Shown in pieces: positions 15,725 through 24,736 of a stretch of DNA of 64,000 bases. Where the stretch lies: NCBI RefSeq assembly GCF_005080685.1, contig NZ_CP039371.1:992001-1056000 (forward strand). The letters are read 5' to 3'. Each line of letters opens with the position of its first letter. The first letter of the stretch is position 1. A program made the position numbers and the translations under genes. The DNA is from Pseudomonas putida. GTDB lineage: Bacteria > Pseudomonadota > Gammaproteobacteria > Pseudomonadales > Pseudomonadaceae. Under the pieces are notes generated by a model. It ran no database searches, was not told the origin of the DNA, and saw only the letters and a program-made list of their open reading frames with translations.

Positions 15725-16704
15725 ACCGCCAGCATGCCACCACCTCCGATCCATCCCAGGCAGCCTTGCATTGGCTGAGCCGGATCAACGAGCAGCCCGA
15801 GCAGGCACATAGCGCTGCGTTCAAGCGCTGGTTGCTGGCCGACCCGGCGCACCGGCAGGCCTACGCCGAAGCCCAGGCGCTGTGGCAGCGCAGCACCGGC
15901 CCGGCGACGCGCTTGGCCGAGCAGGAGCACGACAGCCTGCGTCCCTACCTCGAAGCCATGGCCAAGCCCCCGGCCCGGCGTGCCTGGCGCCAATGCGCCG
16001 GGGCGTTGGCTGCCGCGGCCTGTCTGGTGTTGGCGGTGGGCACGGGCGCTGGCTGGCACCCGCAGTACTGGTTGCAGGACCTGCAGGCCGACTACAGCAG
16101 CGGCGATAGCCTGCAGCAGGTGACCCTGGCCGATGCCTCGCAACTGACCCTGGATGCCGGCAGCGCCATCGCTGTCGACTTCGACCATGGCCAGCGTCGG
16201 GTACGGCTGCTGCGTGGCGCGGCGTTCTTCCACGTGACCCATACTGGCGCGCCATTCCTGGTGGAGGCGGGCGGGGGCGAGGTGCGGGTGCTCGGTACCC
16301 AGTTCGAGGTGCGCGAGCTGGGTGCTGCCACACACGTCACGGTGCGCAGCGGAAGGGTGGGGGTGACGCCGGCCGAGGGGCAGACCATGCGCGAGCTGAC
16401 GGCCGATCAGCAAGTGGCGTACGCCCAGGGCCAGGCAGGCGACATCCAATCCGTGGACAGCGCCAGCCGGCTGGCCTGGCGCCAGGGCTGGCTGAATTAC
16501 TACCAGGTGCCGCTGGCCCAAGTGCTCGACGACCTGCAGCGTTATTACCCTGGGCGGATCATGTTGCTCGACAGCGCGTTGGGCCAGCGCAAGGTCAGTG
16601 GCAGCTTCCCGACCGGCGAACCGTTGCAGGCGCTCGACTCGCTGGGCCAGGTGCTGGGCTTCTCGCGGCATACCGTGCTCGGGCGCCTGACCGTCATTCG
16701 CTAA
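15721..16704 (+). CDS. fecR: FecR-family anti-sigma/sigma regulator
   Basis: A 327-residue FecR protein. The cytoplasmic N-terminal part (about 1-85) with the DUF4880-like ALHWLSRINEQPEQAHSAAFKRW binds the sigma factor. A single membrane helix follows (about 92-112, CAGALAAAACLVLAVGTGAG), then a periplasmic FecR domain (GAAFFHVTHTGAPFLVEAG, GTQFEVREL) and a C-terminal STN-like part that contacts the receptor. It starts 4 bp before the sigma stop and is followed by the receptor gene, the classical fecIRA order for cell-surface signalling. Confidence 0.92.
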   Translation: MNRQHATTSDPSQAALHWLSRINEQPEQAHSAAFKRWLLADPAHRQAYAEAQALWQRSTGPATRLAEQEHDSLRPYLEAMAKPPARRAWRQCAGALAAAACLVLAVGTGAGWHPQYWLQDLQADYSSGDSLQQVTLADASQLTLDAGSAIAVDFDHGQRRVRLLRGAAFFHVTHTGAPFLVEAGGGEVRVLGTQFEVRELGAATHVTVRSGRVGVTPAEGQTMRELTADQQVAYAQGQAGDIQSVDSASRLAWRQGWLNYYQVPLAQVLDDLQRYYPGRIMLLDSALGQRKVSGSFPTGEPLQALDSLGQVLGFSRHTVLGRLTVIR

Positions 16705-16726
16705 CCCTGCGACCCAAAAGGTCCCT

Positions 16727-16811
16727 TGTAGGAGCGGGTTCACCCGCGAACACCTGCGGAGCACGTGCCACGCAATGCGGCGTCTGCTTCGCGGGTAAAC
16801 CCGCCCCTACA
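16727..16811. repeat. Inverted REP pair
   Basis: tgtaggagcgggttcacccgcgaa (16727-16750) faces ttcgcgggtaaacccgcccctaca (about 16787-16811). It sits in the 230-bp gap between fecR and the receptor gene, where it may attenuate read-through or stabilise the upstream mRNA. A small dyad gcga-ttcat-tcgc follows at 16893-16905; its role is unknown. Confidence 0.88.
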
Positions 16812-16934
16812 GAGGCCTGGCCACGGCAGGCAAAATAATTTTCATCACCGGGTGAGGTAACTGCAGGCGGCATCCGTGTAGTAGGTGAAAGTGCGATTCA
16901 TTCGCAGCTATATCCCTCTCACAGGTCAGTGTCC

Positions 16935-19324
16935 ATGAAGTTCACCTCGCGTTGCGTCCCCCTCTGGCTCGGTCTTTCCCTGTTCCCGGCGCTGATCGCC
17001 GCCCGCGGGTCAATGCCGCCGAGCTGTCGGCGGTGCATGTGTTCGCCCAGCCAAGCCAGCCCCTGGCCCAGGCGCTCAACGCGTTCAGCCAGGCCACCGG
17101 GCAGAGCGTGGTCTACACCCTGCAACTGCCGGTGTTCCAGGCCCCGGCGCTGAACGGCAGTTTCAGCGCCGAGCAGGCGTTGCAGCAGTTGCTGGGCAGT
17201 TCGGGCCTGACCTGGCGCCGCGTCGACGCCCACACCCTGACCCTGGAGCCACTGGACACCTCGGGTGCGCTCAACCTGCAGGCCACCACTGTCACCTCGC
17301 AGTTGGACAGCTACAGCTACCAGCCGCCAGCTACGGCTTCGATCATGCGTGGCCAGACCCGCACCCAGGAAGTACCCCAGGCGATCAACGTGGTCCCGGC
17401 CCAGGTGATCCGCGACCAGGCCCCGCGCAACCTCGACGACGCCCTGGCCAACGTCAGTGGCATCACCCAGGGCAACAACTTCGGCGGGACTTCCGACACG
17501 GTGATGAAGCGTGGTTTTGGCGACAACCGCGATGGCTCGATCATGCGCGACGGCATGCCGCTGGTGCAGGGCCGCAGCCTCAATGCCAGCACCGAGCGGG
17601 TCGAGGTGCTCAAGGGGCCGGCCTCCTTGCTGTATGGCATCCAGGACCCGGGCGGGGTGATCAACGTGGTCAGCAAGCGCCCGCAACTGCAACAGTACAC
17701 GGCGCTGAACCTGCGCGGCTCCACCTACGGCAGCGGCAAGAACGGCAGCGGCGGTGGCCTGGACAGCACCGGTGCGCTGGGCGATAGCCCGCTGGCCTAC
17801 CGCCTGATCGTCGACCACGAGGACGAAGACTACTGGCGCAACTACGGGGTGCACCGCGAGTCGATGGTGGCGCCGTCGTTGGCCTGGCTCGGCGAGGACA
17901 CCCAGGTGGTGCTGGCCTACGAGCACCGTGAATTCCTCTATCCCTTCGACCGCGGCACGGCCTTCGGCAACAACGGCCACCCGCTGAACATCCCGGCGAC
18001 GCGGCGCCTGGACGAGCCGTTCAACGACATGGAAGGGCGTTCGGACCTGTACCGCCTGGAGGTCGATCACCCGTTGAGCGACGACTGGAAGCTGCATGCT
18101 GGCTATAGCTTCAACCGCGAGACCTACGATGCCAGCCAGGTCCGTGTGACCGGTGTCGACGAAGCCACCGGTACGCTGTCACGCAGCATCGATGGCACGC
18201 ACAACGCCATGAGCCGCGACCAGTTCGTCACCGTCAGCCTCGATGGCAGCCTGGAGCTGGCCGGGATGCGCCATGACCTGCTGCTCGGGGTCGACCACGA
18301 GGATCGCAAGATCTACCGGGGCGACCTGATCCGCCAGACCGCGCAGTCGACCTTCAGCTACCTGAACCCGGTGTACGGCCAGGAAGTCGAGGGCACCAAC
18401 GTGCGCGCCAGCGACAGCGACCAGACCGACAAGCTGCGCACCGAGTCGGTGTTCGTGCAGGACGCGCTGCACCTGGACGAGCACTGGATCCTGGTGGTCG
18501 GTGCGCGCTTCCAGCAGTACGACCAGTACGCCGGTCGTGGCCGCCCGTTCAAGGCCAACACCGACATCGACGGCCAGACCTGGGTGCCGCATGCAGGCGT
18601 CGTGTACCAGGTCGATGACCAGTTGTCGTTCTACGGCAGCTACAGCGAGTCGTTCAAGCCCAACTCGACCATCGCCCCGCTGACCGGGGGCGTGACGATC
18701 GATTCGTCGATTGCGCCGGAGGAGGGCAAGTCGTGGGAGCTGGGCGCCAAGCTCGACATGCCTGGCCAGCTTACCGGGACGCTGGCACTGTTCGACATCA
18801 CCAAGCGCAACGTGCTGGTGTCCAACTACGACAGCACTGCGGGCGAGACGGTGTACAGCAATGCCGGCGAAGTCAGCTCACGGGGTGTCGAGCTCGACCT
18901 GACCGGCCAGTTGACCGACCGCTGGAGCCTGATCGGCAGCTATGCCTTTACCGATGCGAAGGTGACCAAGGACCCGGACCTGAAGGGTAACCGCCTGCAG
19001 AACGTGGCCAGGCACAGCGGGTCGTTGTCGGCGGTGTACGATTTCGGCAGCCTGTTCGGCGGCGACCGCCTGCGCTTCGGTGCAGGAGCACGTTACGTAG
19101 GCAAGCGCGCAGGTAACTCCACCAATACCTTCGACCTGCCCAGCTACACCGTGGCGGATGCCTTCGCCAGCTATGAGACCAAGCTCGAGGAGCACAACGT
19201 GCGCTTGCAACTGAACGTGAAGAACCTGTTCGACAAGGTGTACTACAGCTCGGCGGTGAACCAGTATTTCGTCGCCATCGGCGATGCGCGGCAGGTGAGC
19301 CTGTCGAGTACGTTCGAGTTCTGA
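16935..19324 (+). pseudogene. TonB-dependent siderophore receptor with STN domain, frame broken at signal peptide
   Basis: A FpvA/FecA-type outer-membrane transducer. From ATG 16935 the frame encodes a signal peptide (MKFTSRCVPLWLGLSLFPAL) but then shifts; the mature protein is in the next frame from about 17010. Adding one G to the run 17007-17009 gives AARGVNAAELSAVHVFAQPS and a continuous 796-residue protein. The STN signalling domain spans about 30-100, the plug contains QEVPQAINVVPAQVIRDQ and VEVLKGPASLLYGIQDPGG, then a 22-strand barrel follows ending in FEF. The STN domain pairs with FecR. As written the protein would have no signal peptide. Possibly a sequence error. Confidence 0.88.
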
Positions 19325-19342
19325 GCTGCCGCGAAGAGGCCG

Positions 19343-20221
19343 TCAGCTACCCGCGAATGCCAAGCGATACTCGCCAGGCGTCGCCCCGACCGCCTGGCGA
19401 AATCGATTACTGAAATGGCTGGCACTGGCGAACCCGCAGGCCAGGGCCACCTGCCCCAACGGCAGGTCGCCCAGGCGCAGCAACCGGCACGCCCGGTGCA
19501 ACCGGCGCGCCAGCAGGTACTGGTGCGGCGGCAAGCCGAAGCTTGCGCGAAACATGCGGGCGAAGTGGTATTCCGACAGGTTGCAACGCAGCGCCAGCTC
19601 GCCGAGGGTGATCGGCTGGTCCAGATGCGCTTCGATGTAGTCGACCAGCTGCCGACGCAGGCTCGGCGCCAACCCGCCTTTCAAACGCAAGCCTTGGCGT
19701 AGGCCGACCTGGCTGAGCACGGCATGGTCGACGATCTCGTGCGCCAGGCTGCTGGCCAGCAGGCGTTCGCCGGGCTCGTCCCAGGCCAGGGCGATCAGCT
19801 GGCGAAAGCGCAGCGATTGTCGGGGGGCGTCGAGGAAGGTCGCTTCCTGCAATTGCAGCTCCCGCGGCTCGCGGTCGAGCAGGCGCACGCAGCCCAGGGC
19901 GAATTGCGCCTCGCTGATGTACAGGTGGGCCAGGCGGATCGGCCCGTTGACCACCCAGTTCGACTCATGGCCTGCCGGCATGATGCACAGTTTGTCGGGC
20001 GCGCCCTTTTCGGAGGGGCGTTGGCGGCGAAAGGTGCCGGTGCCGTCGGCGATGTAGCACGACAGCGTGTGGTGACTCGGCGCCTGGTAGTCGCGGGCAT
20101 CGTCGCGGTTGCTCCACAAGGCCGCAGCCAGGCCATCGCCCAGGTGTGCGCTCAGCTCCAGCCGGGCGTGGGGCGAGGCGTGCATGGCGTTGAACACTTG
20201 CAGCTGGGTCAATGGGGTCAT
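19343..20221 (-). CDS. AraC-family regulator
   Basis: A 292-residue AraC/XylS-type activator. The N-terminal part (about 1-170) is a cupin-like ligand domain, and the C-terminal part (about 190-285) has two HTH motifs (ITLGELALRCNLSEYHFARM and PLGQVALACGFASASHFSNR) with the closing VGATPGEYR. It is divergent from a DMT exporter gene 188 bp away, which it may control. The receptor gene converges on it with an 18-bp gap. Ligand unknown. Confidence 0.85.
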   Translation of the reverse strand: MTPLTQLQVFNAMHASPHARLELSAHLGDGLAAALWSNRDDARDYQAPSHHTLSCYIADGTGTFRRQRPSEKGAPDKLCIMPAGHESNWVVNGPIRLAHLYISEAQFALGCVRLLDREPRELQLQEATFLDAPRQSLRFRQLIALAWDEPGERLLASSLAHEIVDHAVLSQVGLRQGLRLKGGLAPSLRRQLVDYIEAHLDQPITLGELALRCNLSEYHFARMFRASFGLPPHQYLLARRLHRACRLLRLGDLPLGQVALACGFASASHFSNRFRQAVGATPGEYRLAFAGS

Positions 20222-20409
20222 GGGCGATTCCTCTGACCGCTATCGTACTGCGCTTGGGCGTGGTTGGCAGCGGGGCGCGGTGGATAAGCGCAAGTTTATG
20301 CAAGCGCGGGGGTGGTGGCGGATGAACACTGGTGGGGCTGGCGAGGGCTGCGCCCTCGAATCGCTGGCAAGCCAGCTCCTACCGGGCACCGCATTCAAGG
20401 ACCACTGTC

Positions 20410-21306
20410 ATGAACCTCTCGCTTTACCTGCTCACCGTTGTTATCTGGGGGACCACCTGGATTGCCCTGAAACTGCAACTGGGAGTGGTCGCCATCCCGG
20501 TATCCATCGCCTACCGATTCGCCCTGGCTGGCCTGGTGCTGTTCGCCATCCTGTTGCTGACCCGCCGCCTGCAGCCGATGCACCGGCGCGGCCATCTGAT
20601 CTGCCTGGCCCAGGGGTTGTGCCTGTTCTGCGTCAACTTCATGTGTTTTCTCACCGCCAGCCAGTGGATCGCCAGCGGCCTGATCGCCGTGGTGTTTTCC
20701 ACCGCGACACTGTGGAATGCGCTGAACGCTCGGGTGTTCTTCGGCCAGAAGATCGCCAGCAACGTCCTCGGCGGCGGGGCAATGGGCCTGCTCGGGCTCG
20801 GCCTGCTGTTCTGGCCGGAGCTGTCGCACCACACCGCCAGCCGCGAAACCTTGTACGGCCTGGGCCTGGCACTGCTCGGTACGCTGTGCTTCTCGGCCGG
20901 CAACATGCTGTCGAGCATGCAGCAGAAAGCCGGCCTCAAACCCATGACCACCAACGCCTGGGGCATGCTCTACGGGGCCGCCATGCTGGGGCTGTACTGC
21001 CTGTTCAGCGGCATCCCGTTCACCATGGACTGGAGCGCCCGCTACCTGGGTTCGTTGATGTACCTGGTGATCCCTGGCTCGGTGATCGGCTTCACTGCGT
21101 ACCTGACCCTGGTCGGGCGAATGGGGCCTGAGCGGGCGGCCTACTGCACGGTGTTGTTCCCATTGGTGGCGCTGAACGTGTCGGCCTATGCCGAAGGCTA
21201 TCAGTGGACGCCACCGGCGTTGTTGGGTTTGCTGGCGGTGATGGCGGGTAACGTGCTGGTGTTTCGCAAGCCACGGGTTCAACCCATTCAGGCCATTGCA
21301 CGTTAA
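20410..21306 (+). CDS. DMT-family (EamA) transporter
   Basis: A 298-residue inner-membrane transporter with ten predicted helices in two EamA repeats (about 5-130 and 145-285). The N-terminus LYLLTVVIWGTTWIALKLQL and AYRFALAGLVLFAI are typical of drug/metabolite exporters. Substrate unknown; relatives export amino acids or their analogues. ATG 20410 gives the canonical N-terminus. The upstream gap carries a REP-like palindrome (about 20336-20388). An AraC gene is divergent from it. Confidence 0.85.
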   Translation: MNLSLYLLTVVIWGTTWIALKLQLGVVAIPVSIAYRFALAGLVLFAILLLTRRLQPMHRRGHLICLAQGLCLFCVNFMCFLTASQWIASGLIAVVFSTATLWNALNARVFFGQKIASNVLGGGAMGLLGLGLLFWPELSHHTASRETLYGLGLALLGTLCFSAGNMLSSMQQKAGLKPMTTNAWGMLYGAAMLGLYCLFSGIPFTMDWSARYLGSLMYLVIPGSVIGFTAYLTLVGRMGPERAAYCTVLFPLVALNVSAYAEGYQWTPPALLGLLAVMAGNVLVFRKPRVQPIQAIAR

Positions 21307-21317
21307 GCTGATCGACA

Positions 21318-21345
21318 CAACTGGTAAAACTGCTAGATGCGCATG
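21318..21345 (+). promoter_or_regulatory. JUMPStart-like leader element, copy 1
   Basis: caactggtaaaactgctaga followed by tgcgcatg lies about 50 bp upstream of the gtr glucosyltransferase. It repeats, with changes, ahead of the second gtr gene at 23048. CTGGTA-N-CTG-CCAGG-like order recalls the JUMPStart/ops element of polysaccharide operons (CTGGTAGCTGTTAAGCCAGG). Function is inferred. Confidence 0.35.
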
Positions 21346-21393
21346 TGTGACGTCGAAGTAGACTCCTCTGGATCGGCTAGCCGAGGAGTCAGA

Positions 21394-22943
21394 ATGTCAT
21401 CGTGGGATCAACCCCTCACGGGGAAGCAGGCCTGGTTGTTCTGCTGTGCAGTTCTAACGCTGCATGTGACACCGCTGCTGATGGCTGATATGCCAATGCT
21501 TGACGACATTGCTCGTCAACATGGTGCATTCAATGATTGGATGCTGGTCGGCCGCCCATTGATAGTCGTGCTCAATGCGGTACTCGGGTTCGGGCCAGGA
21601 GCGGTGAACATTTACCCGTTACCGTTGTTGCTTGCCGTAGTGGTCACTAGCGCTCCCTAATCCGACTGGTTCAGCACTGGTTCAGGGTGCCAACGTTCAG
21701 CTCCATACTGGTTGTACTCCCTCTCTGGTTGCAGCCATTTTTTCTGCAGAACCTGTCCTATCAATATGATGGTGCTGGGATGGCGCTGTCATTGGCTTGC
21801 GCGATTTGGGCAATGACCCTGGACGTTGAGCGCCGTAAATACTGGTTGGCAGGTGCAGTGATGATTGCTGCAGGCGCGGCACTGTACCAGCCGAGCGTGA
21901 GCGTGGCGGCAGGCTTGTGTGGTATCGAGGTCATACGGCAAGTCATGGCCGGAAAGCGTCTTGTACCACTGATCCGTTTCGCCCTGGTGCGCTTGGGTCA
22001 GTTGATGGCGGGTACACTCCTGTTCTTTCTGAGTTGCTCATGGATGGTGGCGAGTCGAGAGCGGTCCAGCCTTCTGGTTCTTGACGGGCAATGGCTCGGA
22101 GAAATGCGTCGTCGCCTTGCGCTGACGACGAAGATGGTCGACTTGCTACTCACACCATGGATTAGCTGGTTATGTCTAGGCCTGTTGGCCATTGTCCTTA
22201 TAGGCCTGCGGCGGGAAACGCTGCAGCTATGGCGCCGTCCTTACCCTGCTGGCGAGCGCTTAGGCTTGGGGGCTGTACTGTGGTTGACGATACCTTTGAT
22301 CGTGGCGTGCATCCCCGGCATCCTCTTATTTTTGGCGGACTTCGATCTCACGCCTTGTACCGCTATGGGGCTGGGAGTGGTGCTAGCAATGGCGTTTTTT
22401 TTCGTGCATGGCGCATTGGCCACTTCGCCGCGCTTGCGCATGGGGGTTCTGATCTTGGCACTGTTGCCCATGCTTACGCTTTCGTTTGCGTATGGGCGTG
22501 TACTGGTGTGGCAAAAAACGTTACACCAGTCGATCACTCAGTCATTGGCCTATGACATCTCATCACAGCCAGCGATAGCGGAAGCGAAGCGGTACTACGT
22601 GCTTGGCTTCTGGCAGGACCGGCTCTGGGTGCCAGCAGCTTCGGGGAGCTTGAGTCATATGCCGGTCATTGAGCTTCTTGATCCATCCTGGTACGTGCTC
22701 CTTCCGGAAATGTTGCTGGAGGAAGGGGTCGAGGGCGCGCAGGTCCGTTATCAGCGACCACCCCTCAATCGTGAGCAAGTTCGAGATCAAGCCCCGACCC
22801 CGCTGCTCACCCGTAAACTTTATGACATCCACCGTGTCGGTAATGACGCTTATGTCCTGATCAAATTGCCGCAAGGAACCGGTATTGCAAACGAGTACTC
22901 CAGTGCGAAGCTTCGTGCGCTACGGTTTGGTTGGAGTTGGTAA
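21394..22943 (+). pseudogene. GtrII/GtrIII-like O-antigen glucosyltransferase, split by a one-base deletion
   Basis: A polytopic membrane glucosyltransferase of the bacteriophage/O-antigen Gtr type (glucosyltransferase family PF14264 by recollection). The N-terminal frame from ATG 21394 (GAGGAG Shine-Dalgarno) gives MSSWDQPLTGKQAWLFCCAV through ADMPMLDDIARQ to VVVTSAP and a stop at 21658. The rest continues in the next frame (LVQHWFRVPTFSSILVVLPL onward). One extra C in the run 21655-21657 restores TSAPLIRLVQHWF and a 516-residue protein of family size. DMPMLDD carries the acidic pair expected in the active site. The AT-richer composition differs from neighbours, suggesting transfer. It would add glucose, supplied by GtrA/GtrB, to the O-antigen. 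Confidence 0.78.
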
Positions 22944-23047
22944 CACATTGCTGCACTGGTCGGTGTTTCTAGGATCGAAAAGACTTGGGTGTAGCAAGCC
23001 CAGGATGCTGGCACCGGTGTAGGGAAAACAAAGATGACCTCACCGCG

Positions 23048-23079
23048 CAACTGGTAGAACTGCCAGGTGCGCTGCATGG
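23048..23079 (+). promoter_or_regulatory. JUMPStart-like leader element, copy 2
   Basis: caactggtagaactgccagg followed by tgcgctgcatgg lies about 50 bp upstream of the gtr remnant. It is a diverged repeat of 21318-21345 at the same relative place, and is the better match to JUMPStart (CTGGTAG...CCAGG). Shared spacing suggests a conserved leader function such as antitermination. Confidence 0.38.
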
Positions 23080-23127
23080 TATGAAGGGAGAGACTGGGCG
23101 GCATTCACGCTGCTCGGAGCCGAAAGG

Positions 23128-23373
23128 ATGCAGGTACCCCAGTTACAACACGGAGCGTTGTCACAGCGCCAACTTCGGTTGCTGTTTCTGGGAGCCTTGA
23201 CCTTACACGTTCTGCTCGTTGCGGTGGGTGACTCCCCCTACATGGATGACATATGGCGCTCGTTGGTAGCCGACAGAGTCCAAAGCGAGGCGGATTCCTG
23301 GACCCATATAGTCGATGGCGAAGGGCATGTGGTGATGAAGTCGCCCCCCGCGATCGAGCATCTGTACGAATGA
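23128..23373 (+). pseudogene. Remnant of a second gtr glucosyltransferase
   Basis: An 81-residue reading frame. Its first 50 residues (QLRLLFLGALTLHVLLVAVG, then DSPYMDDIWRSL) align with the N-terminus of the upstream glucosyltransferase (CCAVLTLHVTPLLMADMPMLDD). The last 20 or so ([21 protein letters not shown]) resemble a Gtr C-terminus (compare HRVGNDAYVLIKLPQ). The middle, some 400 residues, is missing in frame, so this looks like an internal deletion joining both ends of a former type-specific glucosyltransferase. The stop overlaps the gtrA start (ATGA), the usual coupling. It cannot be active. Confidence 0.6.
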
Positions 23374-23744
23374 GGGCGATCAGCCGACAACTGTGCCGTT
23401 ACGCCCTGGTCGGGGCGATCAACACCGGTTGCCACTGGCTGGTGTTCCTGCTGTTGCACCTGGGCATCGGGGCAAGCCAGGCGCTGAGCAACCTGACCGC
23501 CTTCGGGGTGGCGGCGAGCCTGTCATATTTCGCCAATGCGGCGTTCACCTTCGCGGTGCGGCCTTCGGGCACGCGCTATCTACTTTTTTTGACCGGGATG
23601 GGCAGCTTGAGCCTGCTGCTCGGCGCGCTGGCCGACTGGGCCGGGCTGGCACCGTGGCTGACCCTGGTGAGCTTTTCCGCGGCCAGCCTGGTCATTGGCT
23701 ACGCCTACTCGCGCGCTGTGGTGTTCAAACGGAGTGAACCATGA
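23370..23744 (+). CDS. gtrA: GtrA-family flippase
   Basis: A 124-residue GtrA protein with four membrane helices. Start motif [25 protein letters not shown] and the later [12 protein letters not shown] and [11 protein letters not shown] are typical. GtrA is thought to flip undecaprenyl-phosphate-glucose from the cytoplasmic to the periplasmic face. It overlaps the gtr remnant by 4 bp upstream and gtrB by 4 bp downstream, so it forms an operon with gtrB. Base composition is as GC-rich as the chromosome, unlike the gtr glucosyltransferase upstream. Confidence 0.88.
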   Translation: MRAISRQLCRYALVGAINTGCHWLVFLLLHLGIGASQALSNLTAFGVAASLSYFANAAFTFAVRPSGTRYLLFLTGMGSLSLLLGALADWAGLAPWLTLVSFSAASLVIGYAYSRAVVFKRSEP

Positions 23745-24712
23745 AACTGACCCTGATCGTCCCGGTATTCAACGAGGAGGAGACACTCGAGCACTTCTAC
23801 CGCACGGTGCGTGAGGAGCCCTCCTTGCAGGGCATCATCGTCGAGATCCTGTTCGTGAACGATGGCAGCGTCGATGCCACCGAGGCCATTTGCGCGGACC
23901 TGGCCAGGGCCGACGAGTGGGTTTCTGTGGTCAACTTCTCGCGTAATTTCGGCAAGGAATCAGCGTTGTTCGCCGGTCTGGAGTATGCCGATGGCGATGT
24001 GGTGGTGCCGATGGATGTCGATCTACAAGATCCCGTCGAACTCATCGCCACCTTGATCGAGCGTTGGCGCAACGGCGCCGAAGTCGTCCTGGCCAAGCGC
24101 CGCAGCCGTGAATCGGACAGCGCATTGAAGCGCTGGACTGCCGGGCTGTACTACCGCCTGCACAACAGGATTGCCTCGACCTCGATCGAGGAAAACGTCG
24201 GCGACTTTCGCCTGCTGGACCGCAAGGTGGTGGTGGCGATCAGGCAACTGCCGGAGCAGCAGTTGTTCATGAAAGGCGTGTTGTCGTGGGTCGGCTTTCG
24301 TACCGAGGTCGTCGAGTACGACCGGCCACAGCGTGTCGCCGGCTGCAGCAAGTTCGGCTTCTGGCGACTGTGGAACCTGGCCCTCGATGGCATCACCTCG
24401 TTCAGCACCTTGCCGCTGCGGCTGTGGAGCTACGTCGGTGCCGTGGTGTCGCTGTGCGCCTTGGCGGTTGCCGCGTACCGGATCATCGACCAGTTGCTGC
24501 ATGGTAGCGACGCGCCGGGCTACCCCTCGTTGATCGTGACCATGCTGTTTCTGGGTGGGGTGCAATTGATCGGCATCGGTATTCTCGGCGAGTACATCGG
24601 CCGCATCTACCAGGAGACCAAGCACCGGCCACGGTATGTAGTGCGTGAAGTCATAGGCCGCAGCGCGAGCCTTCATGCACACCCATGCGCTGCCCCGACA
24701 GACGATCGCTGA
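23741..24712 (+). CDS. gtrB: GtrB-family bactoprenol glucosyltransferase
   Basis: A 323-residue GT2-family enzyme that transfers glucose from UDP-glucose to undecaprenyl phosphate on the cytoplasmic face. The catalytic domain has [20 protein letters not shown] at the start, VNDGSVDAT (about 45-53) and the DxD-type DVDLQDP (about 88-94), then [20 protein letters not shown]. Two C-terminal membrane helices (about 228-252 and 265-290) anchor it. It overlaps gtrA by 4 bp. With GtrA it supplies lipid-linked glucose to the type-specific Gtr enzyme. Confidence 0.92.
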   Translation: MKLTLIVPVFNEEETLEHFYRTVREEPSLQGIIVEILFVNDGSVDATEAICADLARADEWVSVVNFSRNFGKESALFAGLEYADGDVVVPMDVDLQDPVELIATLIERWRNGAEVVLAKRRSRESDSALKRWTAGLYYRLHNRIASTSIEENVGDFRLLDRKVVVAIRQLPEQQLFMKGVLSWVGFRTEVVEYDRPQRVAGCSKFGFWRLWNLALDGITSFSTLPLRLWSYVGAVVSLCALAVAAYRIIDQLLHGSDAPGYPSLIVTMLFLGGVQLIGIGILGEYIGRIYQETKHRPRYVVREVIGRSASLHAHPCAAPTDDR

Positions 24713-24736
24713 ACCTGTCGGGGCGTCGCTGGCGCT

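Noticed and set aside
16820..16850. Second Fur box before the TonB receptor
   Set aside because: The AT-rich aaaataatttt stretch matches the 19-bp Fur consensus poorly in every register tried.
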